Shown here in pieces: positions 17,753-25,837 of a DNA stretch of 64,000 nt. Source of the stretch: Mogibacterium sp. Lineage in GTDB: Bacteria > Bacillota > Clostridia > Peptostreptococcales > Anaerovoracaceae. The notes under the pieces are model-generated. The model worked only from the letters and a program-made list of their open reading frames with translations. It was not told the DNA's origin and made no database searches. The first letter of the stretch is position 1. Every line of letters begins with the position of its first letter. Both the position numbers and the translations under genes were made by a program. The DNA lies in the NCBI GenBank assembly GCA_017404265.1, contig JAFRCS010000011.1:62001-126000 (forward strand). The letters are read 5' to 3'.

Positions 17753-18589
17753 ATGTTCTAAAGTGATCCTGCCTATCTTACCGCCTCTGAACTCGTCCAG
17801 CACGGCTCTTGCCGTTCTTTCATAATCTATCCTGTTGCCTGAAAGGATGAACCCGCGCTTTCTCGCTATATTGTCCATGTTCTCCAGAGCGTCCTCGGAT
17901 ATCTCATCAAGCTTGTATCTTTCCTTCAGCATATCCGGGTACTCACTTCCAAGCACCTTGATAAGCTCATATCCAAGATCCTGCACGCCGATAATGTCAT
18001 CCTTTATGCTTCCGCAGAACGCAAGGTCCAGCCCCACCTGGGGATCCTCAAACTTAGGCCAGAGTATTCCCGGGGTATCCAGAAGCTGCATGCCATTCGA
18101 CAGTGACAGCCACTGCTTGCCCTTTGTCACACCCGGCTTGTCACCGGTCTGAGCCGACTTCTTTCCGGTAAGCCTGTTGATGAGTGAAGACTTTCCGACA
18201 TTAGGCACTCCGACTATCATGATGCGAAGAGGTCTCTTGACGGACTTTACCTCGTCTCTCTTCTTCTGCTCGGCCTCAAGAGCCTTCAGAAGCTTTTTGA
18301 TGTTTTCGCCGGACTGCAGATTGAGGGCCATGACACGCCTTACGCCTTCACCTTTTGAAAGGCAGTCCGCCCATTTTGAGGTCTCCTCTTCATCAGCCAG
18401 ATCCGCCTTGCCCAGAACTATGATGCGCGGTTTTCCCGAAACTATATCGTCAATGATAGGATTTCTGCTGGACACAGGAATACGGCTGTCTACTATCTCT
18501 ATAACGAGATCAACAGCCTTGAGGTTTTCCTGTATCAATTCGCGGGTCTTTTTCATGTGACCCGGGTACCAGTTGATGTTGTCTATCAT
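17744..18589 (-). CDS. rbgA: Ribosome biogenesis GTPase RbgA (YlqF)
   Basis: 281 residues from the ATG at 18589 (MIDNINWYPGHMKKTREL). The GTPase motifs are circularly permuted: LGKADL (G4) comes before GVPNVGKSS (G1) and LLDTPGILWP (G3), as in YlqF/RbgA, which matures the 50S subunit. The frame stays open for 71 more codons upstream, but that stretch is inverted-repeat DNA without protein character, so I rejected it. The ribosome-binding site is weak (AAAAAAGAA). It lies downstream of rplS and upstream of rnhB, the conserved Firmicutes order. Confidence 0.95.
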   Translation of the reverse strand: MIDNINWYPGHMKKTRELIQENLKAVDLVIEIVDSRIPVSSRNPIIDDIVSGKPRIIVLGKADLADEEETSKWADCLSKGEGVRRVMALNLQSGENIKKLLKALEAEQKKRDEVKSVKRPLRIMIVGVPNVGKSSLINRLTGKKSAQTGDKPGVTKGKQWLSLSNGMQLLDTPGILWPKFEDPQVGLDLAFCGSIKDDIIGVQDLGYELIKVLGSEYPDMLKERYKLDEISEDALENMDNIARKRGFILSGNRIDYERTARAVLDEFRGGKIGRITLEHVK

Positions 18590-18605
18590 TTCTTTTTTAT
18601 AATTA

Positions 18606-18796
18606 GCAGCGCACATAGCGCGGGCATGAGCGTTTCTCGAGGATCTTGCCAGCTGCACCGATGAAGTGAACGTGGACTGGCTGACGTTGTGCGGATGTCT
18701 GAGCGAAGCGAGTTCCGCAAACGTCCCGGGACACGGAACGACTGAGGATGCAATGGCAGATCCGAGAGAGGCGAGTGCACGCGCTATGTGCGCTGC
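18606..18796. repeat. Long inverted-repeat element between rplS and rbgA
   Basis: A perfect 17-bp inverted repeat, GCAGCGCACATAGCGCG (18606-18622) and its complement (18780-18796), bounds a 191-bp element. Imperfect pairing extends inward (GGCATGAGCG.. against the complement of ..CGAGTGC) and outward into TTATAAT next to the rbgA start. An inner stem GTTCCG / CGGAAC is also present. The transcript between rplS and rbgA would form a long hairpin. It could be a nonautonomous mobile-element remnant, an RNA processing site or an attenuator. Confidence 0.8.
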
Positions 18797-18806
18797 ACTC
18801 ATTATA

Positions 18807-18846
18807 AAGAAAAATGCATACCCAAGCCCGTGCTTAAGGTATGCAT
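18807..18846 (-). terminator. Terminator or attenuator after rplS
   Basis: Stem ATGCATACC (18814-18822) / GGTATGCAT (18838-18846), followed on the minus strand by TTTTTCTTT. It lies 8 nt after the rplS stop and would limit read-through into rbgA. Confidence 0.8.
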
Positions 18847-18853
18847 CATGTCA

Positions 18854-19195
18854 CTATTCAGCGCTTCTGATCCTGGCTGCCTTACCGGTTCTCTGACGCA
18901 TGTAGTTGAGCTTAGCTCTTCTGACTCTGCCCTTTCTGACTACCTCGATCTTCTCGATCTTTGGCGAGTGCAGCGGGAATGTCTTCTCTACGCCGATTCC
19001 GTTTGACAGCTTTCTTACTGTGAAAGTCTCATTTACGCCGCCGTGCTGTCTCTTAAGCACATAGCCTTCGAAGACCTGGATTCTTTCTCTCTGGCCCTCG
19101 ATGATCTTTACGTGTACTCTGAGTGTGTCGCCGACTTTGAATTCAGGGATATCGTCCCTTCTGTAATCCATTGTGACCTGATCTAAAATATTCAC
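18854..19195 (-). CDS. rplS: 50S ribosomal protein L19
   Basis: 113 residues of normal length. It carries [28 protein letters not shown] and the C-terminal [15 protein letters not shown] tail typical of L19, which sits at the 30S-50S interface. A GAGAGGAAGGAGAGAATAAC leader end supplies a strong ribosome-binding site. It has its own promoter and a structured leader upstream and a hairpin terminator right after it. Confidence 0.97.
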   Translation of the reverse strand: MNILDQVTMDYRRDDIPEFKVGDTLRVHVKIIEGQRERIQVFEGYVLKRQHGGVNETFTVRKLSNGIGVEKTFPLHSPKIEKIEVVRKGRVRRAKLNYMRQRTGKAARIRSAE

Positions 19196-19298
19196 GTTAT
19201 TCTCTCCTTCCTCTCAAGACGTTCTTGGAGCCTCCGGCCGAATGCCGTCCCCAGAGGACCGCCCGTAATAACTGTGGGCTGCCGGAAACCGACAGCCC
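19196..19298 (-). promoter_or_regulatory. Structured rplS leader (candidate L19 leader)
   Basis: The transcript should start near 19297. It opens with a 10-bp stem with one G-C/U variation (GGGCTGTCGG / CCGGCAGCCC, 19276-19298). A second GC-rich fold and the ribosome-binding site follow. Firmicutes rplS genes often carry an L19-binding autoregulatory leader. I infer that role from position and structure; a covariance-model match has not been made. Confidence 0.5.
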
Positions 19299-19302
19299 TA
19301 AT

Positions 19303-19331
19303 AGAATACTATACCAATTACTGGATTTCAA
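19303..19331 (-). promoter_or_regulatory. Promoter of rplS
   Basis: Minus strand: TTGAAA (19326-19331), a 17-bp spacer, then TATTCT (19303-19308), about 108 bp upstream of the rplS start. Confidence 0.65.
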
Positions 19332-19340
19332 GCATTTTTT

Positions 19341-19485
19341 AATAAAAAGCGGCCTAAATGCTGTCGACAGGTAAGTCGAGAACGCCGGCACTTGGCGATT
19401 GACAAGCGTCAGCGAAGTCAGAGCTTAGTACCGCTGTGTTCGAATCTTAGCGAGCGCGTGCCTGGCGATAGCATTTAGGCCGCTT
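19341..19485 (-). terminator. xerD terminator whose stem arms are split by a 107-nt insert
   Basis: Arms AAGCGGCCTAAATGCT (19347-19362) and AGCATTTAGGCCGCTT (19470-19485) are perfectly complementary over 16 bp. In the minus-strand RNA the second arm runs into TTTTTATT, as in a factor-independent terminator. Instead of a short loop, 107 nt lie between the arms, with minor internal pairing (GGCAC / GTGCC). It starts 7 nt after the xerD stop. Either a short element was inserted into the loop or this is an unusual long-hairpin RNA. Confidence 0.75.
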
Positions 19486-19491
19486 ATATGT

Positions 19492-20370
19492 CTATGCTCT
19501 CGGATGGCAGCTTCTGAATACTTCTCTGACACGGATATCGATCACCGCCAGATATGCGATACCGACCGTCATGTCTTCAAATCCCATAAGCTCCTGCAGA
19601 GTCTTGAGGTCGCCTCCGTTCTGAAGGATATGGACCGCAAAGCTGTCCCTCAGGATCTGCGGTGTCATGCGCGACTCGATGCCGAGCATCTGACCGTAAT
19701 CTTTGAGGATCTTCCATATGCCCTGTCTTGTCAGCGGGTCTCCTCTGAAGTTGATGAATACGAAGTCATCGTCGTTATGCGGTCTTCCCTTGATGTGATC
19801 GTAAGAATTGTTGATGTATTCAGCCATCGCGGCCGACGCGTAGCTTCCGAGCGGAACGATCCTGCTCTCATCGTTGACGTCCCTTAGAGTTACGAAGTTC
19901 ATTCTCAGGTTCACATCGCTGAATCTCAGTCTTACGACTTCTGTGACTCTGGCTCCCGTACCGTACATGAACTCCAGAAGCGCCTTGTCTCTCAGGCCTT
20001 TCACATCATCCAAAGGAAGGTCCATGAGCCTTGCGGCTTCGTCCTGGGTAAGGTAGTTTATCTGTCTCTTATCGCTCTTGACTGCCTTGATTTTATTGAA
20101 CGGATTGCTGCTCATCACGCCCTTTCCGATGAGGTATTCGTAATAAGTCCTCAGAGCGGAGACCTTTCTGTTTATGGTCGGCTTGGACTTGTTCTCATTG
20201 CTGAGCTGCAGCACGTACGCTATGGCGTCGTTGTCCGTGCAGTCCTCAAGTCCCTTTGCTCCGCGGCCGGTCAGATACTTCTCAAACGCGGTAAGGTCTC
20301 TCTCATACGCAATAAGCGTGTTCTCAGCTTTGCGCTTCTCGTTCTTCATGTAATCAATGAAATCTCTCAT
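19492..20370 (-). CDS. xerD: XerD-like tyrosine recombinase with degenerate catalytic residues
   Basis: 292 residues with an N-terminal SAM-like core-binding domain and a C-terminal catalytic domain. Location next to nudF matches Firmicutes xerD (ripX). Arg I (R141, GARVTEV), Arg II (R241) and the nucleophile Tyr (Y273) are present. The HxxR histidine is Q238, the GH box histidine is F264, and the GKGNKER lysine position reads DVNDESR. Three of the six usual catalytic positions therefore differ. It may be a structural or very slow XerD, or have changed site or partner use. No frameshift is seen. It starts 10 nt after nudF. Confidence 0.88.
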   Translation of the reverse strand: MRDFIDYMKNEKRKAENTLIAYERDLTAFEKYLTGRGAKGLEDCTDNDAIAYVLQLSNENKSKPTINRKVSALRTYYEYLIGKGVMSSNPFNKIKAVKSDKRQINYLTQDEAARLMDLPLDDVKGLRDKALLEFMYGTGARVTEVVRLRFSDVNLRMNFVTLRDVNDESRIVPLGSYASAAMAEYINNSYDHIKGRPHNDDDFVFINFRGDPLTRQGIWKILKDYGQMLGIESRMTPQILRDSFAVHILQNGGDLKTLQELMGFEDMTVGIAYLAVIDIRVREVFRSCHPRA

Positions 20371-20380
20371 CTCGCACCTC

Positions 20381-20914
20381 TTACAGTTCTCCCGCCTGCC
20401 TTGCGTACAGCAGGCCGATTATGGTCTTTGCGTCCTTTATCTCGTTACGCATGATCATTCCGATCAGTTCTTCAACATCGAATTCGAGCACGTCCAGGCT
20501 CTCGGTGTCATCCCAATGGGTCTCGCCCGGAGTCAGATCTCTGCAAATGAAAATGTCCAGTTTCTCGGCAGAATATCCGCATGTAGGATAGAACGTGAGC
20601 AGATGCTTCACGGAAGCCGGGATGTAACCTGTCTCCTCGCGGAACTCTCTGGCCGCGGTCACCTCACGGTCTTCTCCCGGATCGGTCTTTCCCGCCGGCA
20701 GTTCAAGCAGAGATTCCTCGAACGCCTTCCTGTACTGCCTCACCATGAGCACCTTGCCCTCATCGGTGATGCCTATCATTATGCCTCCGCCGTTATGCTC
20801 AACTATGTCCCGGACGGACGCGCCTCCCCTGGTCTCAACAAGGTGTTTTCTTACCTTGAAGACAGGTCCCTCATATACTATTTCGCTCTTCAGAGTCTTT
20901 TCTTCGAATACCAT
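20381..20914 (-). CDS. nudF: Nudix hydrolase, ADP-ribose pyrophosphatase type
   Basis: 177 residues. A complete Nudix box GX5EX7REUXEEXGU runs from GKTDPGED to REFREETGY (about residues 75-97). The surrounding VRQYRKAFEESLLELPAG is typical of ADP-ribose pyrophosphatases (NudF/YqkG), which hydrolyse ADP-ribose to AMP and ribose 5-phosphate. It lies just upstream of xerD, a pairing conserved in Firmicutes. Exact substrate preference is inferred. Confidence 0.9.
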   Translation of the reverse strand: MVFEEKTLKSEIVYEGPVFKVRKHLVETRGGASVRDIVEHNGGGIMIGITDEGKVLMVRQYRKAFEESLLELPAGKTDPGEDREVTAAREFREETGYIPASVKHLLTFYPTCGYSAEKLDIFICRDLTPGETHWDDTESLDVLEFDVEELIGMIMRNEIKDAKTIIGLLYARQAGEL

Positions 20915-20967
20915 TACGCACCTTTACAATAACAATATTATCCTATTACATTTTAGCACATAAAGTA

Positions 20968-21330
20968 TCATATCAGCAGAAGATTTTTGGCCAATTCCCT
21001 GATAAAAACCTGTCTCCATTTGCGCCATGTGTTCTCGTGCGCAATGTCCCCATACGGAACATTGAACACTATGTTGTCTATGGTCGCCTGCCGGTATTCC
21101 TTTGGCAGTTTCACGATCGCTTTTCTGATGCATTCCAGTTTCCACGCAGCCTGTTTGAGCACCGCCGCGTCCCTTATCACGTCTTCCTCATCCACGAAGA
21201 AGACCATCTCGTTGCCTTCCTGCGAATAATTGCTTATGGCCTCAAGCCTTTTCAGCCTTTCTATGTCTTTTACCGTCCATAGGCATTGAAAGTATACCTG
21301 CTTTGGCACCCGTTCCTTTCTGTCTGTCAT
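20968..21330 (-). CDS. Unknown protein with sigma-70 region 4-like C terminus
   Basis: 120 residues from the ATG at 21330, chosen because AAAGGAGGAAAGAC precedes it; a longer frame begins at 21366. The N-terminal half is charged (MTDRKERVPKQVYFQCLW). The C-terminal half (AIVKLPKEYRQATIDNIVFNVPYGDIAHENTWRKWR, split here by description) looks like a helix-turn-helix of the sigma-70 region 4 / phage late-regulator kind. I do not recognise a named family. No phage genes adjoin it; an ancient domesticated regulator is possible. Confidence 0.7.
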   Translation of the reverse strand: MTDRKERVPKQVYFQCLWTVKDIERLKRLEAISNYSQEGNEMVFFVDEEDVIRDAAVLKQAAWKLECIRKAIVKLPKEYRQATIDNIVFNVPYGDIAHENTWRKWRQVFIRELAKNLLLI

Positions 21331-21486
21331 GTCTTTCCTCCTTTCGCGTACCTTTGCTGCGCACATTGTAGCGTTGAAGGCATATGCAATTTTGAAGAAT
21401 CTGTGAGGAGGTCTTTTACTGCGGGAAAAAGGTCATTTATTGCGGATTTCCGTGTATGTGGCCGGGCGCGCTCCCGTTTTCAGACA

Positions 21487-21514
21487 GAAAAAAAGGATGC
21501 ATCCTGCGCATCCT
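21487..21514 (-). terminator. Terminator of the PHP gene operon
   Basis: Stem AGGATGC (21494-21500) / GCATCCT (21508-21514) with a 7-nt loop, then seven T residues on the minus strand. It closes the long operon running from tig to the PHP gene. I see no gene between 21331 and 21486. Confidence 0.88.
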
Positions 21515-21522
21515 CCTCATAC

Positions 21523-22356
21523 TCACGGTCTGTGATAGATATCGTATTCGCGAGGGTCCATAGTGTGGAAATCCGACCCGCGAGTGATCATCAGCCCGTG
21601 CTCCTTAGCGTACGCGACCAGCAGTTCAGACTGCTCCGGACTGGCCGACGGGTGGAAACATTCGATCCCGTCGATGCCGTACTCAATCATTCTGTCCATG
21701 ATGGCGTACATCCTCGGTTTGAACTCTTCGAAAGACTCATCGGGGCGTCGCTGCTCCATCGGATGAGCCATTACAGCGAGACCGTTAGCGGTATGGATGA
21801 CATCGATGACATCCCGGCTCTCCATGGTGACCTTTTTTATGGCTTTCAGGTCGGGGTCCTGGAAGATGGTGCTGAACGCTTCCCTTACATCCTTGACGTA
21901 GCCTTTCTGCATCAGTACCGTCGCGAAAGTAGGCTTTCCCACATAACGGCCGTTGTTTACCGACCATACCTCTTCGGGCCTGACGTCATATCCTTTACTG
22001 TTCAGGCATTCCCTGAATCTGTCGTTGCGTTCCCTTCTTTCTTCAAGCACGTAAATGAGAGTATCCATGAGGATCTCGTTTTCAGGGTCGAACCCATAGC
22101 CCAGTATGTGAAGATCTTTGCCGAGTTTGTCTACAGAGTCAAATTCGATCCCATAGATGAACTGCAGTCCGAGACTTTCCGCATACGGAGCTCCGGCCAC
22201 CGAACCGCCTATTCCATCATGGTCTGTGATAGCGAGCAGTTCATATCCTTCCGCAGCGCGCATGTCAATAAGCTTCTTAGGCGTCAGTTCGCCGTCAGAG
22301 AAGCGGGTGTGCATGTGGAGATCTTTCTTGAGGTCCGATTCTATGAGAGCCCGCAT
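21523..22356 (-). CDS. PHP-domain metal-dependent phosphoesterase
   Basis: 277 residues from the ATG at 22356, preceded by AAGGAAGAC; a longer frame would overlap hpt and lacks a good start. PHP motifs are DLHMHTRFSDG, AITDHDG, GIEFDS, HPMEQRRP and a late RGSDFHTMD. These bind a trinuclear metal centre. The family includes RNase AM/TrpH-type 5'-3' exonucleases and small phosphoesterases. It lies 28 nt after hpt at the end of the operon. The substrate is uncertain; RNase AM-like activity or nucleotide dephosphorylation would fit beside a salvage gene. Confidence 0.88.
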   Translation of the reverse strand: MRALIESDLKKDLHMHTRFSDGELTPKKLIDMRAAEGYELLAITDHDGIGGSVAGAPYAESLGLQFIYGIEFDSVDKLGKDLHILGYGFDPENEILMDTLIYVLEERRERNDRFRECLNSKGYDVRPEEVWSVNNGRYVGKPTFATVLMQKGYVKDVREAFSTIFQDPDLKAIKKVTMESRDVIDVIHTANGLAVMAHPMEQRRPDESFEEFKPRMYAIMDRMIEYGIDGIECFHPSASPEQSELLVAYAKEHGLMITRGSDFHTMDPREYDIYHRP

Positions 22357-22384
22357 GTCTTCCTTATTGAATTCTTCAGAGATC

Positions 22385-22927
22385 TTACAGTGATTCAACG
22401 TCGTCCTCTTGCAGGTATGAAATATAAGGCAGGTTTCTGTATTTCTGGTCAAAGTCCAGTCCGTAGCCGATCACAAAGAGGTCGTCGATCTCGAATCCGA
22501 CATAGTCAGCGTGGAGATCCGTCGTTCTGCGCGACTCCTTGTTGAGCATGGTGCAGACCTTGATGGACTTAGGTCCTCTCTCCTGCAGCTTTGCCAGCAC
22601 GTACTTGAGAGTATTGCCTGTGTCAACGATGTCCTCCACTACGAGGATATTGGCGTTATACATGTTGATCTCAGGATCGAATTTGATCTTTACGACACCG
22701 GAGCTGGTCTTGGACGCACCGTAGCTGCTAGCGGATATGAAGTCGAGTTTAGTGTTCACTGTAAGGTTCTTCATGACATCAGCTATCCAAAGAAGGGAGC
22801 CCTTGAGTGTGCACAGCAATATCACTTCTTCTCCGTCATAGTCACGGTTTATCTCGTCCGCGATCTCCTTAGCTCTTTTTAAAATGTCCTCCTGCGTATA
22901 CAGGATCTTGCCGATCTTTTCAGACAT
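22385..22927 (-). CDS. hpt: Hypoxanthine phosphoribosyltransferase
   Basis: 180 residues. The PRPP-binding loop is VVEDIVDTGNTL, followed by LLNKESRR and the C-terminal FEIDDLFVIGYGLDFDQKYRNLPYI, together diagnostic of HPRT. It salvages hypoxanthine and guanine to IMP and GMP. Length is normal. It lies 13 nt after engB, likely in the same transcript. Confidence 0.96.
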   Translation of the reverse strand: MSEKIGKILYTQEDILKRAKEIADEINRDYDGEEVILLCTLKGSLLWIADVMKNLTVNTKLDFISASSYGASKTSSGVVKIKFDPEINMYNANILVVEDIVDTGNTLKYVLAKLQERGPKSIKVCTMLNKESRRTTDLHADYVGFEIDDLFVIGYGLDFDQKYRNLPYISYLQEDDVESL

Positions 22928-22940
22928 GTCTCCTCCTTGT

Positions 22941-23522
22941 CTAAATCAGTGTTTCAATAACTTCGAGCAGCTTGTCGTAGCCGGTCCTCTTCAGCGCGGA
23001 TACCGGTACGACCGTGTCCTCTTTTCCCATCCCCAGTGTTTGTCTTATCTCTTTTATGCAAGCAGCTCTCTGATTGCTGCTGACCTTGTCGGCCTTGGTA
23101 GCCACTACTATACCGTCGAGACCGTAGTACTTCAGATAATCATACATCTGAACGTCCTGAGCGCTCGGCCTGTGCCTTATGTCCACAAGCTGCACCACCT
23201 TGCGCAGGTTGCTTCTGTTCTCGAGATAACCCTCGATCATTGCGCCCCACTTCTCGCTCTCGGCCCTGCTTACCTTCGCGAACCCGTATCCGGGCAGGTC
23301 AACTATCCTGAACTCATCATTGCACCTGTAGAAGTTTATGGTCCTGGTCTTGCCCGGACTTCCCGAGACCCTTGCCAGGCTCTTTCTGCCGGTGATGAGG
23401 TTCAGCAGCGATGACTTGCCGACGTTGGATCTGCCCGCGAACGCTATCTCAGGCAGGTCTTCCGGCGGATATTGCGACGCCTTTACGGCGACGGCTTCGA
23501 GTTCTGCTTTGTTGATGATCAT
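22941..23522 (-). CDS. engB: Ribosome biogenesis GTP-binding protein EngB (YsxC/YihA)
   Basis: A 193-residue Era-like GTPase. Motifs are FAGRSNVGKSSLL (G1), VDLPGYG (G3), TKADKVS (G4) and the late VPVSALKRTG (G5). It helps late 50S assembly. The start ATG overlaps the lon stop by four bases (ATGA), indicating translational coupling. The lon-engB (ysxC) order is conserved in Firmicutes. Confidence 0.97.
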   Translation of the reverse strand: MIINKAELEAVAVKASQYPPEDLPEIAFAGRSNVGKSSLLNLITGRKSLARVSGSPGKTRTINFYRCNDEFRIVDLPGYGFAKVSRAESEKWGAMIEGYLENRSNLRKVVQLVDIRHRPSAQDVQMYDYLKYYGLDGIVVATKADKVSSNQRAACIKEIRQTLGMGKEDTVVPVSALKRTGYDKLLEVIETLI

Positions 23523-25837
23523 TGTATGACTACCGGTATCACCTCTTCGAAGTCGGAGACCGGTATGAATTCGATCTCCTTTCTGACCGATGCCGGTATC
23601 TCTTCGAGATCAGGCTCGTTCTCCTTCGGGATGATGATCTTTCTTATGCCCTGTCTGTATGCGGCGAGCGACTTCTCCTTGAGACCGCCTATCCTCAGAA
23701 CCTTGCCCCTCAGGGTAATCTCACCCGTCATGGCGACCGTCTTGTCTGCCTTGCGGTCGGTCAGCAGTGAGAACAGCGCGCTGCACATCGTGATGCCTGC
23801 GGACGGTCCGTCCTTAGGTGTAGCGCCTTCAGGGATGTGGATCTGAATGTCGTAATCCTTGAAGACGTCCTTGCCTATCTTGTACTTGCCGGATATGGAC
23901 TTGATATATCCGAGAGCCGTTGTAGCGGATTCTCTCATAACATCGCCCATCTGGCCGGTGAGTATCAGCTTGCCCGTGCCCGGCATCTTGACCGTCTCTA
24001 TGGTGAGCGTGACTCCGCCGACTGTGGTCCATGCCATGCCGGTAGTCACGCCGATCTCCGGCTCCAGTGAGCCGATGTCGTCTATGAATACCCTCTTGCC
24101 GATGTACGACTTCAGATTCCTAGGTGTGACATTGTTTTTCTTCTGCTTTCCGCTGACAATGTTGCGCGCAGCCTTGCGGCAGGCGTTTCCTATCTCTCTT
24201 TCGAGGTTCCTGACTCCCGCCTCGCGGGTGTAGTACTCGATGATGTCCCTTATCGCGGCGGAAGTGATGGAAAACTGCGTCTTCTTAAGGCCGTTCTCCT
24301 TCATCTTCTTAGGCACCAGATAGCCTGTCGCGATGTGGACCTTCTCCTCTTCGGTGTAGCTGGTCAGCTCTATGACCTCCATCCTGTCAAGCAGCGGCGC
24401 CGGTATCGTGGCTGTGGTGTTAGCTGTCGTGATGAACATTACGTCCGAGAGGTCGAACGGTATCTCAAGGTAGTGATCGGTGAAGGTGTTGTTCTGCTCA
24501 GGATCCAGCACTTCAAGAAGAGCCGAAGCCGGGTCGCCCCTGAAGTCGCTTCCTATCTTATCCACCTCGTCAAAGAGGAAGAGCGGATTGTTTGTGCCGC
24601 ACTCCGTAATGCCGTTGATGACTCTTCCCGGGATGGCTCCGATGTAGGTGCGCCTGTGGCCCCTGATCTCAGCCTCATCTCTTACTCCGCCCAGGGACAT
24701 CCTTACGAATTCCCTGTTTGTAGCGCGGGCGATGGACCTGGCTATCGAGGTCTTGCCGACTCCCGGAGGGCCGACCAGACAGATGATAGGTCCCTTGTTG
24801 TTCTTTGTGAGGTGCTGCACGGCGAGGCACTCGAGTATCCTCTCCTTCACCTTCTCAAGTCCGTAGTGGTCCTCGTTGAGGATCTTCTCAGCCTTGTTGA
24901 TATTGCGGTTCACCTTGCTGGCCTTGTGCCACGGCAGGTCGAGTATGGTCTCGATGTATGTCCTGGAAACGTTGGCGTCAGGGCTCATCGGGCTCATCTT
25001 GCTGAACTTGTCTATCTCTTTTCTGACCTTTGTGTCGGTCTTTTCTTCGAGCTTGAGTTCGTCCAGCTTCTCTCTCCACTGACGGATCTCGTCATCGGTA
25101 TCCTCATCTTCGCCCAGCTCTTCCTTGATGACCTGGAGCTGCTCTCTGAGGTAATACTCCCTCTGCCCGCGGTTCATGTTCTTGACTACGCGGTTGTTGA
25201 TCCTCTTGGCGATGGAGAGAATGTTGTTCTCCTTGCCGATTATATCCACAAGGTGGCTGACTCTGAGCTTGACGGAGTCGATCTCGAGCAATGTCTGTTT
25301 GATGTCGAATGACACATCGATCTCATTGGCGATCAGACTGCAGAGCAGCGACGGATCGTCGATGTCATCTATGAGTGTCCTTCCGGCGGACTCGCCCTGT
25401 CCCGTCAGTTCAACGTATTTCATGTACAGCTGTCTCAGCACGCGGATATTGGCCTGCATGCTGATATCATCGGTGTCATTGTCGTAGTCTTCCGCAACGG
25501 TAAAATCGCAGGCAAGCATGTCGCCCGCTTCATAGATCTCTTCGATCCTTATCCTCTGCTCCACCACTACGAGTATGCGCACAAAGTCTTCGTTTCTTTT
25601 GACTACCTGGCGTACTCTGACGATCACGCCCGTCAGGTAACAGTCGTCCTGATGAGGCTCGCTCACGGACGGATCTCTCTGCGCAGACACCGCAATATAT
25701 TTGTCGCCGTTCATCGCTAGATCAACGGCGGCAAGTGACTTGTCTCTTCCGATATCGAATCCCACTATAGTGCCCGGAAAGAAGGCCTGCCCTCTCAGCG
25801 GGATATATGGGACACGCTTTGTTTCGTATCCGTTCAT
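23519..25837 (-). CDS. lon: ATP-dependent protease Lon
   Basis: 772 residues from the ATG at 25837 ([16 protein letters not shown]). A longer frame starts at 25942, but the extra 35 residues are basic and lie inside clpX. Domains in order: N-terminal LON substrate-binding domain, AAA+ module with CLVGPPGVGKTS and LFDEVDKIG, and a serine-lysine protease domain with GPSAG and the TGEITLRGKVLRIGGLKEK region. It degrades damaged and regulatory proteins. Start and clpX stop overlap as TAATG, and the lon stop overlaps engB, so translation is coupled through the block. Confidence 0.97.
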   Translation of the reverse strand: MNGYETKRVPYIPLRGQAFFPGTIVGFDIGRDKSLAAVDLAMNGDKYIAVSAQRDPSVSEPHQDDCYLTGVIVRVRQVVKRNEDFVRILVVVEQRIRIEEIYEAGDMLACDFTVAEDYDNDTDDISMQANIRVLRQLYMKYVELTGQGESAGRTLIDDIDDPSLLCSLIANEIDVSFDIKQTLLEIDSVKLRVSHLVDIIGKENNILSIAKRINNRVVKNMNRGQREYYLREQLQVIKEELGEDEDTDDEIRQWREKLDELKLEEKTDTKVRKEIDKFSKMSPMSPDANVSRTYIETILDLPWHKASKVNRNINKAEKILNEDHYGLEKVKERILECLAVQHLTKNNKGPIICLVGPPGVGKTSIARSIARATNREFVRMSLGGVRDEAEIRGHRRTYIGAIPGRVINGITECGTNNPLFLFDEVDKIGSDFRGDPASALLEVLDPEQNNTFTDHYLEIPFDLSDVMFITTANTTATIPAPLLDRMEVIELTSYTEEEKVHIATGYLVPKKMKENGLKKTQFSITSAAIRDIIEYYTREAGVRNLEREIGNACRKAARNIVSGKQKKNNVTPRNLKSYIGKRVFIDDIGSLEPEIGVTTGMAWTTVGGVTLTIETVKMPGTGKLILTGQMGDVMRESATTALGYIKSISGKYKIGKDVFKDYDIQIHIPEGATPKDGPSAGITMCSALFSLLTDRKADKTVAMTGEITLRGKVLRIGGLKEKSLAAYRQGIRKIIIPKENEPDLEEIPASVRKEIEFIPVSDFEEVIPVVIQ

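Noticed and set aside
18590..18802. A 71-residue N-terminal extension of RbgA
   Set aside because: It lies in the inverted-repeat element, has no RbgA similarity, and RbgA proteins begin at about MIDNINWYPGHM.
24335..25312. A 325-codon open frame opposite lon
   Set aside because: Antisense shadow of the conserved Lon coding sequence, without start signal or family resemblance.
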